A stretch of 64,000 nucleotides of DNA, taken from the NCBI RefSeq assembly GCF_018917435.1, contig NZ_JAHLOQ010000006.1:37035-101034 (forward strand). Reading direction: 5' to 3'. Of this stretch, positions 1-8,830 are shown piece after piece. Position 1 is the stretch's first letter, and the number at the start of each line of letters is the position of its first letter. A program made the position numbers and the translations under genes. The notes under the pieces were generated by a model, which saw nothing but the letters and a program-made list of their open reading frames with translations, was not told the origin of the DNA and did not search any database. The stretch is from Intestinibacter bartlettii. GTDB lineage: Bacteria > Bacillota > Clostridia > Peptostreptococcales > Peptostreptococcaceae.

Positions 1-403
1 ATACACAAATACAAGTCTAACGACAGGAAAAACTTATTATTATAAGGTTAGAGCTTATAAAATAGTAAATGGAAATAAAATATATGGAGAGTTTTCAACT
101 GTAGTATCAGCAGAACCAATGCTAGCAACACCAGCAGTTACTCTTACAACTAAATCAAAAGCAATTACTGTTAAATGGACAAAAATAACAGGATCAAATG
201 GGTATGAAGTATATAGAGCAACAAGTCAAAATGGAACATATTCATTAACAAAAACTATAAGTAGTAATTCAACGTTAAGTTATACAAATACAAAACTTAC
301 AACAGGAAAAACTTATTACTATAAAGTCAGAGCATATAGAGTTGTAAATGGGAATAAAGTTTATAGTAATTATAGTCAAATAAAATATAAAAAATGTAAA
401 TAA
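1..403 (+). CDS. C-terminal end of a secreted Fn3-like repeat protein (5' partial)
   Basis: The reading frame is open from base 2 of the window to the TAA at 401-403, so the start lies upstream. The visible 133 residues hold the end of one fibronectin type III-like repeat and one complete repeat. Both share the closing pattern LTTGKTYYYKVRAY followed by VNGNK. This beta-sandwich repeat is common at the C-terminus of clostridial surface proteins and exoenzymes, where it acts as spacer or carbohydrate/surface-binding module. The protein ends in a lysine-rich tail without LPXTG or a membrane anchor. The catalytic or main domain is outside the window, so no function can be named. Confidence 0.75.
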   Translation, partial: YTNTSLTTGKTYYYKVRAYKIVNGNKIYGEFSTVVSAEPMLATPAVTLTTKSKAITVKWTKITGSNGYEVYRATSQNGTYSLTKTISSNSTLSYTNTKLTTGKTYYYKVRAYRVVNGNKVYSNYSQIKYKKCK

Positions 404-435
404 AAACTAACCTAAAAAATATAATATTTAGATAT

Positions 436-478
436 AAAAAGCTGACTTTCAAAATATAATGAAGTCGGCTTTTTATTT
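436..478 (+). terminator. Intrinsic terminator after the Fn3-like gene
   Basis: The arms AAAAAGCTGACTT and AAGTCGGCTTTTT face each other across a short AT loop, and a T-rich run follows. It ends the transcript of the upstream surface-protein gene. Confidence 0.8.
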
Positions 479-718
479 AATAAACTATTTTAAAATTTGA
501 TTTTGAGATAAATTCTTTTGCTTTATTCAAAAAAAGTTAAAATATATAGAGTAAAATAGATAATTATATAGAAAGGTGAGGACCTTTCTAAGGGGTAAAA
601 AAATCTTGATTTTATTATTGGTATTTTGTAGAATTGAAAAGTATTATTATCTTAAAAAGGTATAGGAAATGTATTTTGACAGCGGGAGTATACAATATAC
701 TACAGGAGGAAAGAGTAG
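479..718. other. Intergenic region with a hairpin, a possible short ORF and a dyad
   Basis: About 240 bases with no sizeable gene. An AGAAAGG/CCTTTCT hairpin lies at 570-591. It is followed by AAGGGG and a possible 19-codon TTG-started frame from 606 whose first half is hydrophobic. A perfect dyad, AGTATA-CAA-TATACT, lies at 687-701 just before the ribosome-binding site of the next gene and could be an operator. The short frame is weakly supported and is not called as a gene. Confidence 0.3.
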
Positions 719-1273
719 ATGAAATCAATTTATTTACTACTGACAAGATCAGACACTTATGTGTCTAAGACAATTGGATTAGCGACATCAGATAAGTATA
801 CGCATATTTCTATGTCATTTGAAGAAAATTTGGAACCATTATATAGTTTTGCGAGGAAATATAAAAGAACTCCATTGCCTGCTGGAATAAGACATGAGGC
901 TTTATACAGCGGGTTTTATGAGAAATGCAATCATATTCCATGTGCTTTATATGAGTTAAAGGTTGATGAAGAAACATATGAAAAGGCGAGAAATCATGTG
1001 GATGATATGATGGAAAATGCAGATTGTTATAGATATAATGTTTTAGGACTTATTTTATGTAGGATGAATATTGCTTATGATAGAAAGGGACGTTACTTCT
1101 GTTCGGAATTTGTAAGTGAGGTCTTAGAAAAAAGTAATGCAATTGAACTTCCAAAACATCCAAGTTTAATGCGTCCAGCTGATTATACAAATATAGACGG
1201 TATAAACTGTTTATTTGATGGAAAATTACATGAACTAAAAAGCAGTATTCGACCAGGTTATCAATATTGCTAA
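719..1273 (+). CDS. YiiX-like permuted NlpC/P60 (papain-fold) protein
   Basis: A 184-residue protein with the pattern of the YiiX/DUF830 branch of NlpC/P60 proteins. A histidine sits in YTHISMSF (about residue 29) and a cysteine in FCSEF (about residue 128). In this circularly permuted papain-like fold the histidine precedes the cysteine. Members are thought to be cysteine hydrolases or acyltransferases on lipid or peptide amides; the substrate here is unknown. No signal peptide or membrane segment is visible, so it is probably cytoplasmic. AGGAGG lies 8 bases before the ATG. It is a single-gene unit between two terminators, with a perfect dyad at 687-701 just upstream. Confidence 0.75.
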   Translation: MKSIYLLLTRSDTYVSKTIGLATSDKYTHISMSFEENLEPLYSFARKYKRTPLPAGIRHEALYSGFYEKCNHIPCALYELKVDEETYEKARNHVDDMMENADCYRYNVLGLILCRMNIAYDRKGRYFCSEFVSEVLEKSNAIELPKHPSLMRPADYTNIDGINCLFDGKLHELKSSIRPGYQYC

Positions 1274-1318
1274 AAAATACCCTTGTACAGAGTTTATTAC
1301 TGCACAAGGGTATTTTTA
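1273..1318. terminator. Bidirectional terminator between convergent genes
   Basis: AATACCCTTGT pairs with the downstream ACAAGGGTATT, with A-runs on the left and T-runs on the right. It can serve the YiiX-like gene on + and the PIG-L gene on -. Confidence 0.85.
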
Positions 1319-1366
1319 ATTTATTATACCGATATAAGAACATTTTTAAATAAATCAATTAAATTT

Positions 1367-2134
1367 CTAAACATTTGGTGTATGAAGGATTGAGCGATTT
1401 TTTATCATTAAATCTTCAAAAGATTTATGGTCTGATTTATATCCAATTCCTTCACGTTTTGATTTTTCATCAATAATTTTATATGCCATGCATGCTTTTT
1501 TAATTCTTTGTTTTTCCCTAGTTGTTTCAGACTTATAGATGATTTTTTCAGAAATAGGTAAATCTTTTTCATATCTAGGTTTTATAAAATAAAGTGCATG
1601 TTTTATTTTTCCGCTATTATATAGAGATTGAATAGTGGAACCATTTTTTAGATGTTGAAGATGCCAATCGTATTTATATGTGTGAGCTACATGTGTAACA
1701 TTATCAAATTTTCTTTCGAAATCTAGTGCTGTTCTTTCCATAAGATCAAAACTAGTCACCTCTGAATTATTTATTCTAGGCAATAAAATAATATTTTCCT
1801 TTTTAACTCCTAATTCTTTAACAGCATCTAAAAATTCACGTTCTCTATATTCATATTTTTCTTGGTTACTTAAATTGCTGTATTTCTCGTCTTTCAAAAC
1901 TTTTATTCCTGTACCATAAGATACTAAAACAACATATACATTGTCAGCCCCTCTTTCTTTTATGGCCTCGAGAATTGCGCTACCAGCCCAAAGAGTTTCA
2001 TCATCTTCATGTTGTGGATAAAAAACAACTGTATCCCCAAAATTAGACTGCTCATAACTAGTACTTTGTTGCATTACCCCGATAACTGCCACTATTAAAA
2101 AAGAAATAATGAGCATAGTTATATTTTTATTCAT
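1367..2134 (-). CDS. PIG-L family deacetylase, membrane-anchored (copy 1)
   Basis: A 255-residue protein with one N-terminal hydrophobic segment (residues 5-22), so it probably faces outward as an anchored or secreted enzyme. The motif PQHEDDETL (about 40-48) matches the zinc-binding AHPDDE motif of the PIG-L/LmbE family, and a later His-rich stretch (HVAHTYKYDWHLQH) supplies the third ligand region. Family members remove acetyl groups from GlcNAc-type sugars. The substrate here is not known; an envelope glycan is a reasonable guess. A close paralogue lies at 8831-9610. Both share an upstream block (2218-2264 and 9693-9739), which suggests common control. Confidence 0.85.
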   Translation of the reverse strand: MNKNITMLIISFLIVAVIGVMQQSTSYEQSNFGDTVVFYPQHEDDETLWAGSAILEAIKERGADNVYVVLVSYGTGIKVLKDEKYSNLSNQEKYEYREREFLDAVKELGVKKENIILLPRINNSEVTSFDLMERTALDFERKFDNVTHVAHTYKYDWHLQHLKNGSTIQSLYNSGKIKHALYFIKPRYEKDLPISEKIIYKSETTREKQRIKKACMAYKIIDEKSKREGIGYKSDHKSFEDLMIKNRSILHTPNV

Positions 2135-2217
2135 ATAATTTTCCTCCCCTGAAAATATTTAATTAAATGATGATTTTTTAAATAGTTTGTTAAAATAAAT
2201 TATACTTTACAAATCAT

Positions 2218-2264
2218 ACAAAAAAATTACATTGAGGTAACGTTTTGATTACAGTTTTGTCATA
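2218..2264 (-). promoter_or_regulatory. Conserved upstream block shared by both PIG-L genes (copy 1)
   Basis: Contains ACAAAAAAATTAC at 2218-2230 and ATTACAGTTTTGTCATA at 2248-2264. Both strings recur identically and with the same 30-base offset at 9693-9739, about 113 bases upstream of the second PIG-L gene. On the minus strand the block lies just upstream of a TATAAT-like -10 box that lacks a good -35, as expected for an activator-dependent promoter. The binding protein is unknown. Confidence 0.5.
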
Positions 2265-2368
2265 ATATAATTAAAACACATTAAGAAGACTTATATTATT
2301 ATATGTTATTTTGGTTAGATTAGTGATATAATTACCTCAGAAAAATAAAGAATAAAGGGGATTTTGAG

Positions 2369-2836
2369 ATGGAAATGCGTAGAAAAGATCGTATGTTAAA
2401 TCAAGAAGAAACTATTGATATTTTAAACAAATCAGAATATGGAGTTCTTTCGACAATAGGAAAAGATAATTCACCTTATGGAGTTCCAATTAATTTTGCA
2501 TATGTAGATGGTGTTGTTTATTTCCATTGTGCAAAAGCAAAGGGATATAAAATTATAAACATAATGAATAATAGTAATGTTTGCCTTACTGTAGTAAATG
2601 ATGTATGTTTACAACCAGAAATATTATCTACTAAATATAGATCAGCTATTCTATTTGGCAAAGTTTCAATAGTTGAAGATATGGAAGAAAAGAAAAAAGG
2701 GTTAGAAGCACTTATAAAAAAATTGTCACCAGAATATATGGAAGTTGGAATGAAATGCATAGATAAAAATACTGATAATACATGTATATTAAAAATGGAA
2801 GTTGTTGAAATGACAGGTAAAGGGAAAAAACAATAA
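2369..2836 (+). CDS. Pyridoxamine 5'-phosphate oxidase-like (NimA-type) flavin-binding protein (copy 1)
   Basis: A 155-residue split-barrel protein. YGVLSTIGKDNSPYGVPINF and the later FHCAKAKGYK are typical of the NimA/PNPOx-like family, which binds FMN or a related cofactor. Family members include 5-nitroimidazole reductases and haem- or F420-binding proteins; the activity here cannot be assigned. It is cytoplasmic with no signal. The start is the ATG with AAAGGGG upstream. It is divergent from the PIG-L gene at 1367-2134, and the same pair of families recurs at 8274-9610 with about 75 percent or higher protein similarity by eye. Confidence 0.85.
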   Translation: MEMRRKDRMLNQEETIDILNKSEYGVLSTIGKDNSPYGVPINFAYVDGVVYFHCAKAKGYKIINIMNNSNVCLTVVNDVCLQPEILSTKYRSAILFGKVSIVEDMEEKKKGLEALIKKLSPEYMEVGMKCIDKNTDNTCILKMEVVEMTGKGKKQ

Positions 2837-2843
2837 TATTATT

Positions 2844-2890
2844 AAAAATCCCCCTGTATAGATATCTAGTCTGTATAGGGGGATTTTTGA
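2844..2890. terminator. Intrinsic terminator, probably bidirectional
   Basis: AAAAATCCCCCTGTATAGA faces CTGTATAGGGGGATTTTT, followed by T residues. It ends the NimA-like gene; on the other strand it lies beyond the stop of the ABC transporter. Confidence 0.85.
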
Positions 2891-2967
2891 TTGAATAAAG
2901 AAACTTCATTTAGCTAATAAAGGGATTTGAATAAGAAACTATTTAATTATTAACTAAATTGAAAAAA

Positions 2968-5700
2968 CTATTCACTTCTAAGTGAAGTGACAGGGTCTTG
3001 TTTGGCAGCTGCTTTTGAAGGGAACAGTCCACCAATTAAAGTAAGTATCACGCTTAGGGCTATAAGTACTAAAGCATTTGATACTGGTAAATATGCACTA
3101 ACATCCGTTGTACCTAACAGAGAGTGGATAATTGCATTACCTGGTATTAGTAATAAACAAGCAGTTCCAACACCTATTAATCCAGAGCAAAGACCTATGA
3201 TAAATGTTTCTGCAGTGAATACTTGTGAAACATTACGTTTGCTGGCTCCTATGGCACGTAGTATACCAATTTCTTTAGTTCTTTCAAGAACTGAGATATA
3301 AGTGATTATACCAATCATTATTGAGGAAACTACTAATGATACAGCGACGAATGCAATTAGAACATAAGTAATAACGTTTATAATTGTTGTTACTGATGAC
3401 ATTAAAACTTTTACAAAATCAGTATAAGTTATTTTATTTTCATCACTTACACCTTCATTGTATTTCTCGATACATTCTGAAATCATGTCTTTATCTTCAA
3501 AACTATCAGCATAAATGCTAATAGAAGAAGGCTTATCTTCGCTTACATATCCAAATGCAGTCATATTATCATCATAACTCCCAGATGAAATTGAATTATT
3601 ATAAATAGATAATAAAACTTCATCGTCTGGATTTTGCATGTAACTATCTAACAAAGATGCTAATTGAACTTCTGACATAGAATCCATAGACATCATATTT
3701 GATTGTCCAGAAGTAGCAGAAATAGTTTTTATAAGAGCAGCCTTATCTGAAACATTTAAGTTTTCGATATATTTTTTAGCATCTGCTATTTTTTCTTTAT
3801 CGTTATCTGGTTCAAATGCTAGACCATTTAATACATTTACATCAGGTGATTTTAATTGAGCTTTGACAACGGCACTTTCTTTAGCATGTTTAGTAACCTT
3901 GTTGCTTAGAGCTTGAGTATATCCGATTGCCCCTGTTAAATTTGCATTTGATGCATCTTCTTTAGGACGGATTATACCTGAAATATTAAGTTCTTCAGCA
4001 TTTTTTAATAACTTTTTAACTTCAGATTCATCATCTCCAATATAAGAGAATGTACCATCACCATTAGAAACATAATAATCACTAGAAGGAACTACATAGA
4101 ATTTTTGTTCCGTGATTTTATCATAGTCAAAGTCATATTGTTTAGCCTTGAAATTATCATCATTTTCAACTGAATCCATTAAATCTTGATAATCTTCTGA
4201 AGGAAGAAGTCCTAAAGCATATAAAGCTGTTAAAGGTATTTCATTATTTTTATTTAATACTAAAACAACATCATTTTCAGATTTTGGCCAGTTACCGTGA
4301 ACCATTTCATAACTATCCTTTACAACATCACTAACTAATTCATTGTTTTTGCCAGGCATTAGTTGTTGGAAAGTATCGTTTGAAACAGATAAACTACTAC
4401 CAACCATAGAATTTCTAGCTTCCATCATAGAATTCATTGCACTTAAATTTGAATTATTTCCTACAGATAATGTACTACCATCTGTATTCACAAGTGCGCC
4501 ATTTTTATCATATGCAAAAGCATCAAATTTAACATCGTAAGAATATACAATACCAACATCACCGACATATTTATGTATCTCACTGTTTGGATTATCAAGA
4601 TATTTTTTAAATGGAGTAAGATTATTTTCGGTTATGCTAGTTGCCATTTTACTTGCAGTTTCTATTTGAGTACCATTAGAATAAACTTTATCCTTATCAT
4701 GATTAACTTTTTCATTTTCTGAATTTGGATCCATTCCTGATCCCATAATATCACTTAAATCAAAAGATTTTGCATCAATCGATATTGGATAAGAAGTCAT
4801 TGTATCTTTTTGAATATTTTCAATATAAGAGTTTACACCTGTTGATAGAGCAAGTATCAGGGCGATTCCTATAATACCTATAGAACCAGCAAAAGCAGTT
4901 AACAATGTCCTAGTTTTTTTAGTCATTAAGTTGTTAAAACTTAGTGATAATGAAGTTAAGAATGACATAGATAATTTACCCATATTTTTATGTTGTTCTT
5001 GACCAACAGCCGAAGCATCAACTACAAATGGGTTAGAATCATCAATAATATTTCCGTCCTTAACTTTTACAATACGAGTTGCGTATTCTTCTGCTAATTC
5101 TGGGTTATGAGTAACCATAACAACTAATCTTTTTTTAGCTACTTCTTGTAATAAATCCATAACTTGTACACTAGTTTCACTATCTAATGCACCAGTAGGT
5201 TCATCAGCTAAAAGTATATCAGGGTCATTTACTAGAGCTCTAGCAATTGCAACTCTTTGCATTTGCCCACCACTCATTTGATTAGGTTTTTTATGAGCTT
5301 GTTCTCTTAACCCAACTTCCTCTAATGCTTTTAATGCTTTTTCTCTTCTTTCTGATTTTGAAATTCCCGAAATAGTCAGGGCCAATTCGACATTTGAAAG
5401 AACAGTTTGATGAGGAATTAGGTTGTAACTTTGGAATACAAATCCTACTGTATGGTTACGATAAGAATCCCAATCTTTATCTTTATATTTTTTTGTTGAG
5501 ATACCATTGATTATTAAATCACCACTATCATAACGATCTAATCCACCAATAATATTTAATAAAGTTGTTTTTCCGGAACCACTTGGTCCAAGAATTGCAA
5601 CAAATTCATTATCCCTTAAGTTCAAATCAACGCCTTTTAATGCATGTTGTACAAGATCACCTGTTTTATATGTTTTTTTAATTTGCTTAATTTGAAGCAT
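2968..5700 (-). CDS. ABC transporter, fused ATPase and FtsX-type permease (MacB-like)
   Basis: A 910-residue fusion. Residues 1-230 are a complete ABC ATPase: Walker A GPSGSGKT (38-45), MSGGQMQR signature (about 142-149), Walker B DILLADEPTGALD. A first membrane helix (about 265-290) follows, then a large extracytoplasmic domain (about 290-760) rich in Asn, Ser and Asp, then three C-terminal helices of the FtsX/MacB permease domain. Proteins of this build export or sense envelope-active peptides or lipoproteins; the cargo is unknown. A two-component system lies directly upstream on the same strand (5899-7598), and both promoters carry the element TTGAGRTTGRGTTRA, so this is probably its target. 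Confidence 0.85.
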   Translation of the reverse strand: MLQIKQIKKTYKTGDLVQHALKGVDLNLRDNEFVAILGPSGSGKTTLLNIIGGLDRYDSGDLIINGISTKKYKDKDWDSYRNHTVGFVFQSYNLIPHQTVLSNVELALTISGISKSERREKALKALEEVGLREQAHKKPNQMSGGQMQRVAIARALVNDPDILLADEPTGALDSETSVQVMDLLQEVAKKRLVVMVTHNPELAEEYATRIVKVKDGNIIDDSNPFVVDASAVGQEQHKNMGKLSMSFLTSLSLSFNNLMTKKTRTLLTAFAGSIGIIGIALILALSTGVNSYIENIQKDTMTSYPISIDAKSFDLSDIMGSGMDPNSENEKVNHDKDKVYSNGTQIETASKMATSITENNLTPFKKYLDNPNSEIHKYVGDVGIVYSYDVKFDAFAYDKNGALVNTDGSTLSVGNNSNLSAMNSMMEARNSMVGSSLSVSNDTFQQLMPGKNNELVSDVVKDSYEMVHGNWPKSENDVVLVLNKNNEIPLTALYALGLLPSEDYQDLMDSVENDDNFKAKQYDFDYDKITEQKFYVVPSSDYYVSNGDGTFSYIGDDESEVKKLLKNAEELNISGIIRPKEDASNANLTGAIGYTQALSNKVTKHAKESAVVKAQLKSPDVNVLNGLAFEPDNDKEKIADAKKYIENLNVSDKAALIKTISATSGQSNMMSMDSMSEVQLASLLDSYMQNPDDEVLLSIYNNSISSGSYDDNMTAFGYVSEDKPSSISIYADSFEDKDMISECIEKYNEGVSDENKITYTDFVKVLMSSVTTIINVITYVLIAFVAVSLVVSSIMIGIITYISVLERTKEIGILRAIGASKRNVSQVFTAETFIIGLCSGLIGVGTACLLLIPGNAIIHSLLGTTDVSAYLPVSNALVLIALSVILTLIGGLFPSKAAAKQDPVTSLRSE

Positions 5701-5740
5701 TATAATTTCACCTCCCGTACAATATAATAATTTTGTTACC

Positions 5741-5755
5741 TCAACCCAATCTCAA
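5741..5755 (-). promoter_or_regulatory. Putative response-regulator box before the ABC fusion gene
   Basis: On the minus strand this reads TTGAGATTGGGTTGA. It matches 12 of 15 bases of the element before the two-component operon (7662-7676) and is built from repeated TTGAG-like units, as OmpR-family sites are. It sits just upstream of an AT-rich -10 region. Confidence 0.5.
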
Positions 5756-5840
5756 TTCTTTAAAAATAAATATGTAAATTTTTATAACTAAAGGTATTTT
5801 CTCCATGAGAGGGGAGTTTTAATCTATAAAATAAAAAAAT

Positions 5841-5888
5841 AAATCGTAGTAATACTAACTGAAAAAAGTAAACGTATACTACGATTTT
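5841..5888 (-). terminator. Terminator of the two-component operon
   Basis: AAATCGTAGTAATAC and GTATACTACGATTT form an imperfect stem right after the histidine kinase stop codon on the minus strand. Confidence 0.65.
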
Positions 5889-5898
5889 ATTAATAAAT

Positions 5899-6927
5899 TT
5901 AATTTATAGGTAAACAGATTTCAAATGTAGAACCTTTACCTTCTTGACTTAAAACAAATATATTACCTTTATGAAGGTCGATAATTTGTTTAGTTAAAGC
6001 AAGTCCTAACCCATTACCTTTAAGAGTGTGAGATTTATCACCTTGATAAAATTTTTCAAAGATTCGAGATTGCGTATCTTTGTCCATTCCTATACCATTA
6101 TCAGCTATTATGACAGTAATATTATTATTGTATTTTTTCATAGAAATTTGTATTGAACCATTTTCATGTGTAAACTTCATTGCATTACCTATGATATTTT
6201 GCCATACTTGAGCGAGCAACTCTTCATTACCTAGATAATCCACTTTATCTAAATCAATATCTAAATTGATATTTTTGTTTGTCCAATCTTGCTCAAATAA
6301 TAAAATAATCTGCCTTATTTGCTCATCAAGTGAAAACTCAGATTTAGAAATAGATATATTTTGATTTTCAAGTCTAGAGATTAGAAGTATATTTTCTGTA
6401 AGTTCAGATAATCTAGAAGTATTATAGAGTATTTTTGAAATATATGCTTGTCGTTTTTCTTCTGATATATTTTTATTTTGAAGTAGTGTAGCATAACCTT
6501 CAACAGCAGCAAGCGGTGTTTTAAATTCGTGTGATACATTATTTATAAAATCGTTACGGAACATTTCCATACTAGCGAGTTCATGTATCATAAGGTTGAA
6601 GTTTTGGGCCATTTGATTTAATTCTTTAACCTTAATATCTTCATCTACTTTAACATTAAAATCGCCTTTAGCAACTTTTTTTGTGGCATCACTTATACTT
6701 GTAATAAAGCGTATAGCTTTTTTACCTATAAAGTGTGAGAAGGTGGTACCTATAAAAATACTTGCACTTGAAAACCAAATTAAACCCATATAATCATGTG
6801 AAATATGGATTAAATTATATTTTGACAGGAAAATAGTAAAAAATATTAAACATACCATTGTAAGAAATAAAATTAAAAAAACTAAGAAAGAGAATAATAT
6901 TGTTAAATGTAATTTTGATTTTTCCAT
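5899..6927 (-). CDS. Sensor histidine kinase
   Basis: A 342-residue membrane sensor. Two hydrophobic segments (about 8-35 and 48-65) enclose only a dozen external residues, then come HAMP (about 68-120), HisKA with the phospho-accepting His133 in NNVSHEFKTPL, and a HATPase domain with the N box (QNIIGNAMKF), G1 (DNGIGM), F and G2 (GNGLGL) motifs. The tiny external loop suggests it senses within the membrane or through a partner, as in kinases paired with MacB- or Bce-type transporters. The start overlaps the response-regulator stop by one base (TAATG), so the two are translationally coupled. The ABC fusion gene downstream is the likely target. Confidence 0.9.
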   Translation of the reverse strand: MEKSKLHLTILFSFLVFLILFLTMVCLIFFTIFLSKYNLIHISHDYMGLIWFSSASIFIGTTFSHFIGKKAIRFITSISDATKKVAKGDFNVKVDEDIKVKELNQMAQNFNLMIHELASMEMFRNDFINNVSHEFKTPLAAVEGYATLLQNKNISEEKRQAYISKILYNTSRLSELTENILLISRLENQNISISKSEFSLDEQIRQIILLFEQDWTNKNINLDIDLDKVDYLGNEELLAQVWQNIIGNAMKFTHENGSIQISMKKYNNNITVIIADNGIGMDKDTQSRIFEKFYQGDKSHTLKGNGLGLALTKQIIDLHKGNIFVLSQEGKGSTFEICLPIN

Positions 6928-7598
6928 TATTTGTTTACCACCTTATATCCTAAACCTCTAACTGTAATGATTTCTAAATCATGGTTTTCCTTTAACTTTT
7001 CTCTAAGTCTGGCAATATGCACATCTAAAGTATGTCCATCTCCTTCAAAATCAAGGCCCCATATCTCATCTATAATTTGTCTTCTTGTAAAGATTCTACC
7101 TATAGATGATGCTAATTTATATAAAAGGAAGAACTCTTTTTGAGGAAGAGTAAAAGATTTATCATTAAATGATAAACATAAAGTATCACAGTCTAATGAC
7201 GTTTCTCCAATTTGTAATATTCGCTGATTTACAAGTTGAGAGCGTCGAAGTAATGCCTCAATACGCCACAACATCTCATTTACATTAACCGGCTTTACCA
7301 TATAATCATCAGTACCGACCATAAATCCTTGTTTTTTATCCATTAATTGACCTCTAGCAGTAATCATTAAAATAGGAAGCAGATAACCAGAATTACGCAA
7401 CTCTTTTGTTAATTCGTATCCATCCATCTTAGGCATCATAACATCACAAATCATTAAATCTATATAGTGATCGTGTAAAATTTTGAGTGCCATTTTACCA
7501 TTTTCAGCAGTATAAGTTTTATATCCATTATCAGATAACACTGTACAATATAATTCGCATAATTCTTTATCATCTTCAACAACAAGTACTGAAAACAT
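6927..7598 (-). CDS. OmpR-family response regulator
   Basis: A receiver domain (residues 1-115) with acidic pocket EDD, phospho-acceptor Asp52 in MICDVMMPKMDG and a conserved Lys in VKPVN, joined to a winged-helix DNA-binding domain ending in ITVRGLGYKV. An ATG at 7607 abuts the AAAGGA ribosome-binding site too closely. The in-frame ATG at 7598, about 10 bases from it, is the better start and gives the expected MFSVLVVEDD. It forms an operon with the kinase. The TTGAGGTTGAGTTAA element upstream suggests autoregulation. Confidence 0.9.
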   Translation of the reverse strand: MFSVLVVEDDKELCELYCTVLSDNGYKTYTAENGKMALKILHDHYIDLMICDVMMPKMDGYELTKELRNSGYLLPILMITARGQLMDKKQGFMVGTDDYMVKPVNVNEMLWRIEALLRRSQLVNQRILQIGETSLDCDTLCLSFNDKSFTLPQKEFFLLYKLASSIGRIFTRRQIIDEIWGLDFEGDGHTLDVHIARLREKLKENHDLEIITVRGLGYKVVNK

Positions 7599-7661
7599 AA
7601 TAATCATCCTTTCTTTTTATTAAGAGTAAATTAAACTATTTTATATTTTACCAACTTTTTA

Positions 7662-7676
7662 TTAACTCAACCTCAA
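7662..7676 (-). promoter_or_regulatory. Putative response-regulator box before the two-component operon
   Basis: The minus strand reads TTGAGGTTGAGTTAA, closely matching the box before the ABC fusion gene at 5741-5755. It lies about 65 bases upstream of the chosen response-regulator start. Confidence 0.5.
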
Positions 7677-7754
7677 TTAATTAAAAACTTTTAGATAGAA
7701 ATAAAATAAGAATATTAGTTAAATACTCTCATACATTAAAAGTAGTAAATAGTG

Positions 7755-7770
7755 TACATTTGACAATGTA
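7755..7770 (+). promoter_or_regulatory. Perfect dyad before the lipoprotein gene
   Basis: TACATT-TGAC-AATGTA is a perfect 6+6 palindrome about 27 bases before the lipoprotein ATG. It may be an operator; no cognate regulator can be named. A TTGACA inside it is too close to the start codon to be the -35 box. Confidence 0.3.
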
Positions 7771-7797
7771 TTTGTACGTTAAAAGGGGAGGTTTAGA

Positions 7798-8175
7798 ATG
7801 AAAAAAATATTACTTATTTTAACATCGATGTTATTGTCAGTAATGTTGAGCGCTTGTAGTACAAATGTTGATAAGATGCAAGGAACGTATAAATTAACAG
7901 AAATACAGGTAGATGATTTAACTGTTAAAAAGGGTGATAAACTTTGGAATTTGACATATGGTGAAGATGGTGGAATGATAATTGAACTTAAAGGCAATGG
8001 TGAAGGCGTATTGAGAATGATAGGTTCAGAAGATGAAAGCTTTGAATATACAATAGATGGGGAAAAAATAATAATGACTAATGAGGGTGATGTTGTAGAT
8101 GGTGTTATTAAAAATAATGAAATACAATTAAAAAATTGGAAATCTCAGTTATTAGTTTTTGAAAAGAATGATTAA
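7798..8175 (+). CDS. Small lipoprotein of unknown function
   Basis: 125 residues with a clear lipoprotein signal: MKK, a hydrophobic core, and lipobox LSAC with the modified cysteine at residue 20. The mature part (about 105 residues) looks like a small beta-rich domain with a repeated EGD/DGE character, broadly like lipocalin-type domains in clostridial lipoproteins. I do not recognise the family. It should be anchored on the outer face of the membrane. GGGGAGG precedes the ATG. It lies between the two-component operon and the second NimA-like gene and appears to be transcribed alone. Confidence 0.7.
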   Translation: MKKILLILTSMLLSVMLSACSTNVDKMQGTYKLTEIQVDDLTVKKGDKLWNLTYGEDGGMIIELKGNGEGVLRMIGSEDESFEYTIDGEKIIMTNEGDVVDGVIKNNEIQLKNWKSQLLVFEKND

Positions 8176-8273
8176 AAAATTAATTTGAAATCTTATTTGT
8201 TAAAATATATTATTTTATGTAAATAAATGTTATAATTATTTGAGAAAAATAATCAGTAAAGGGGATTAAAATT

Positions 8274-8738
8274 ATGGAAATGCGCAGAAAAGACCGTATG
8301 TTAGTGGAAGAGGAAACTATTGATATTTTAAATAAATCAGAATATGGAATACTTTCAACAATAGGAATAGATAATGCACCTTATGGAGTACCAATGAATT
8401 TTGCTTATGAAGATGGAGTAATTTATTTTCACTGTGCGAAAGCTATAGGATATAAAGTAAGCAATATAATACACAATAACAATGTCTGTTTTACAGTAGT
8501 GAATGATGTGTGTCTACAACCAAAAACATTTTCTACTAAATATAATTCGGCAATTGTCTTTGGAAAAATTTCAATTGTTGAGGATGAAAATGAGAAGAAA
8601 AAAGGTTTAGAAGCACTTATAAAAAAATTATCTCCAGAATTTATAGAATCTGGTATGAAATATATTGAGAATAGTGCTGATCAAACATATGTATTAAAGA
8701 TGGAAGTCACTGAGATGACAGGTAAAGGTAAAAAATAA
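8274..8738 (+). CDS. Pyridoxamine 5'-phosphate oxidase-like (NimA-type) flavin-binding protein (copy 2)
   Basis: A 154-residue paralogue of 2369-2836. It keeps the opening MEMRRKDRML, the STIG-DN-PYGVP core, the HCAKA-GYK cofactor segment, VVNDVCLQP, and the same end TGKGKK. The ribosome-binding site AAAGGGG and the downstream terminator class also match. It is probably an FMN-binding reductase or oxidase of unknown substrate. Here the neighbouring PIG-L paralogue is convergent and downstream, not divergent as in copy 1, so the pair was rearranged when or after it was duplicated. Confidence 0.85.
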   Translation: MEMRRKDRMLVEEETIDILNKSEYGILSTIGIDNAPYGVPMNFAYEDGVIYFHCAKAIGYKVSNIIHNNNVCFTVVNDVCLQPKTFSTKYNSAIVFGKISIVEDENEKKKGLEALIKKLSPEFIESGMKYIENSADQTYVLKMEVTEMTGKGKK

Positions 8739-8786
8739 TTATTTATATAAATTTTAAGTTGTAGTATTAATTTAAAGTATTATTAG

Positions 8787-8828
8787 AAAATCCCCTTGCG
8801 TAGATGGGACTGTGCAAGGGGATTTTTG
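8787..8828. terminator. Bidirectional terminator between convergent genes
   Basis: AAAATCCCCTTGC pairs with GCAAGGGGATTTT, with A- and T-runs on the two sides. It separates the NimA-like gene (+) from the PIG-L gene (-). Confidence 0.85.
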
Positions 8829-8830
8829 TT

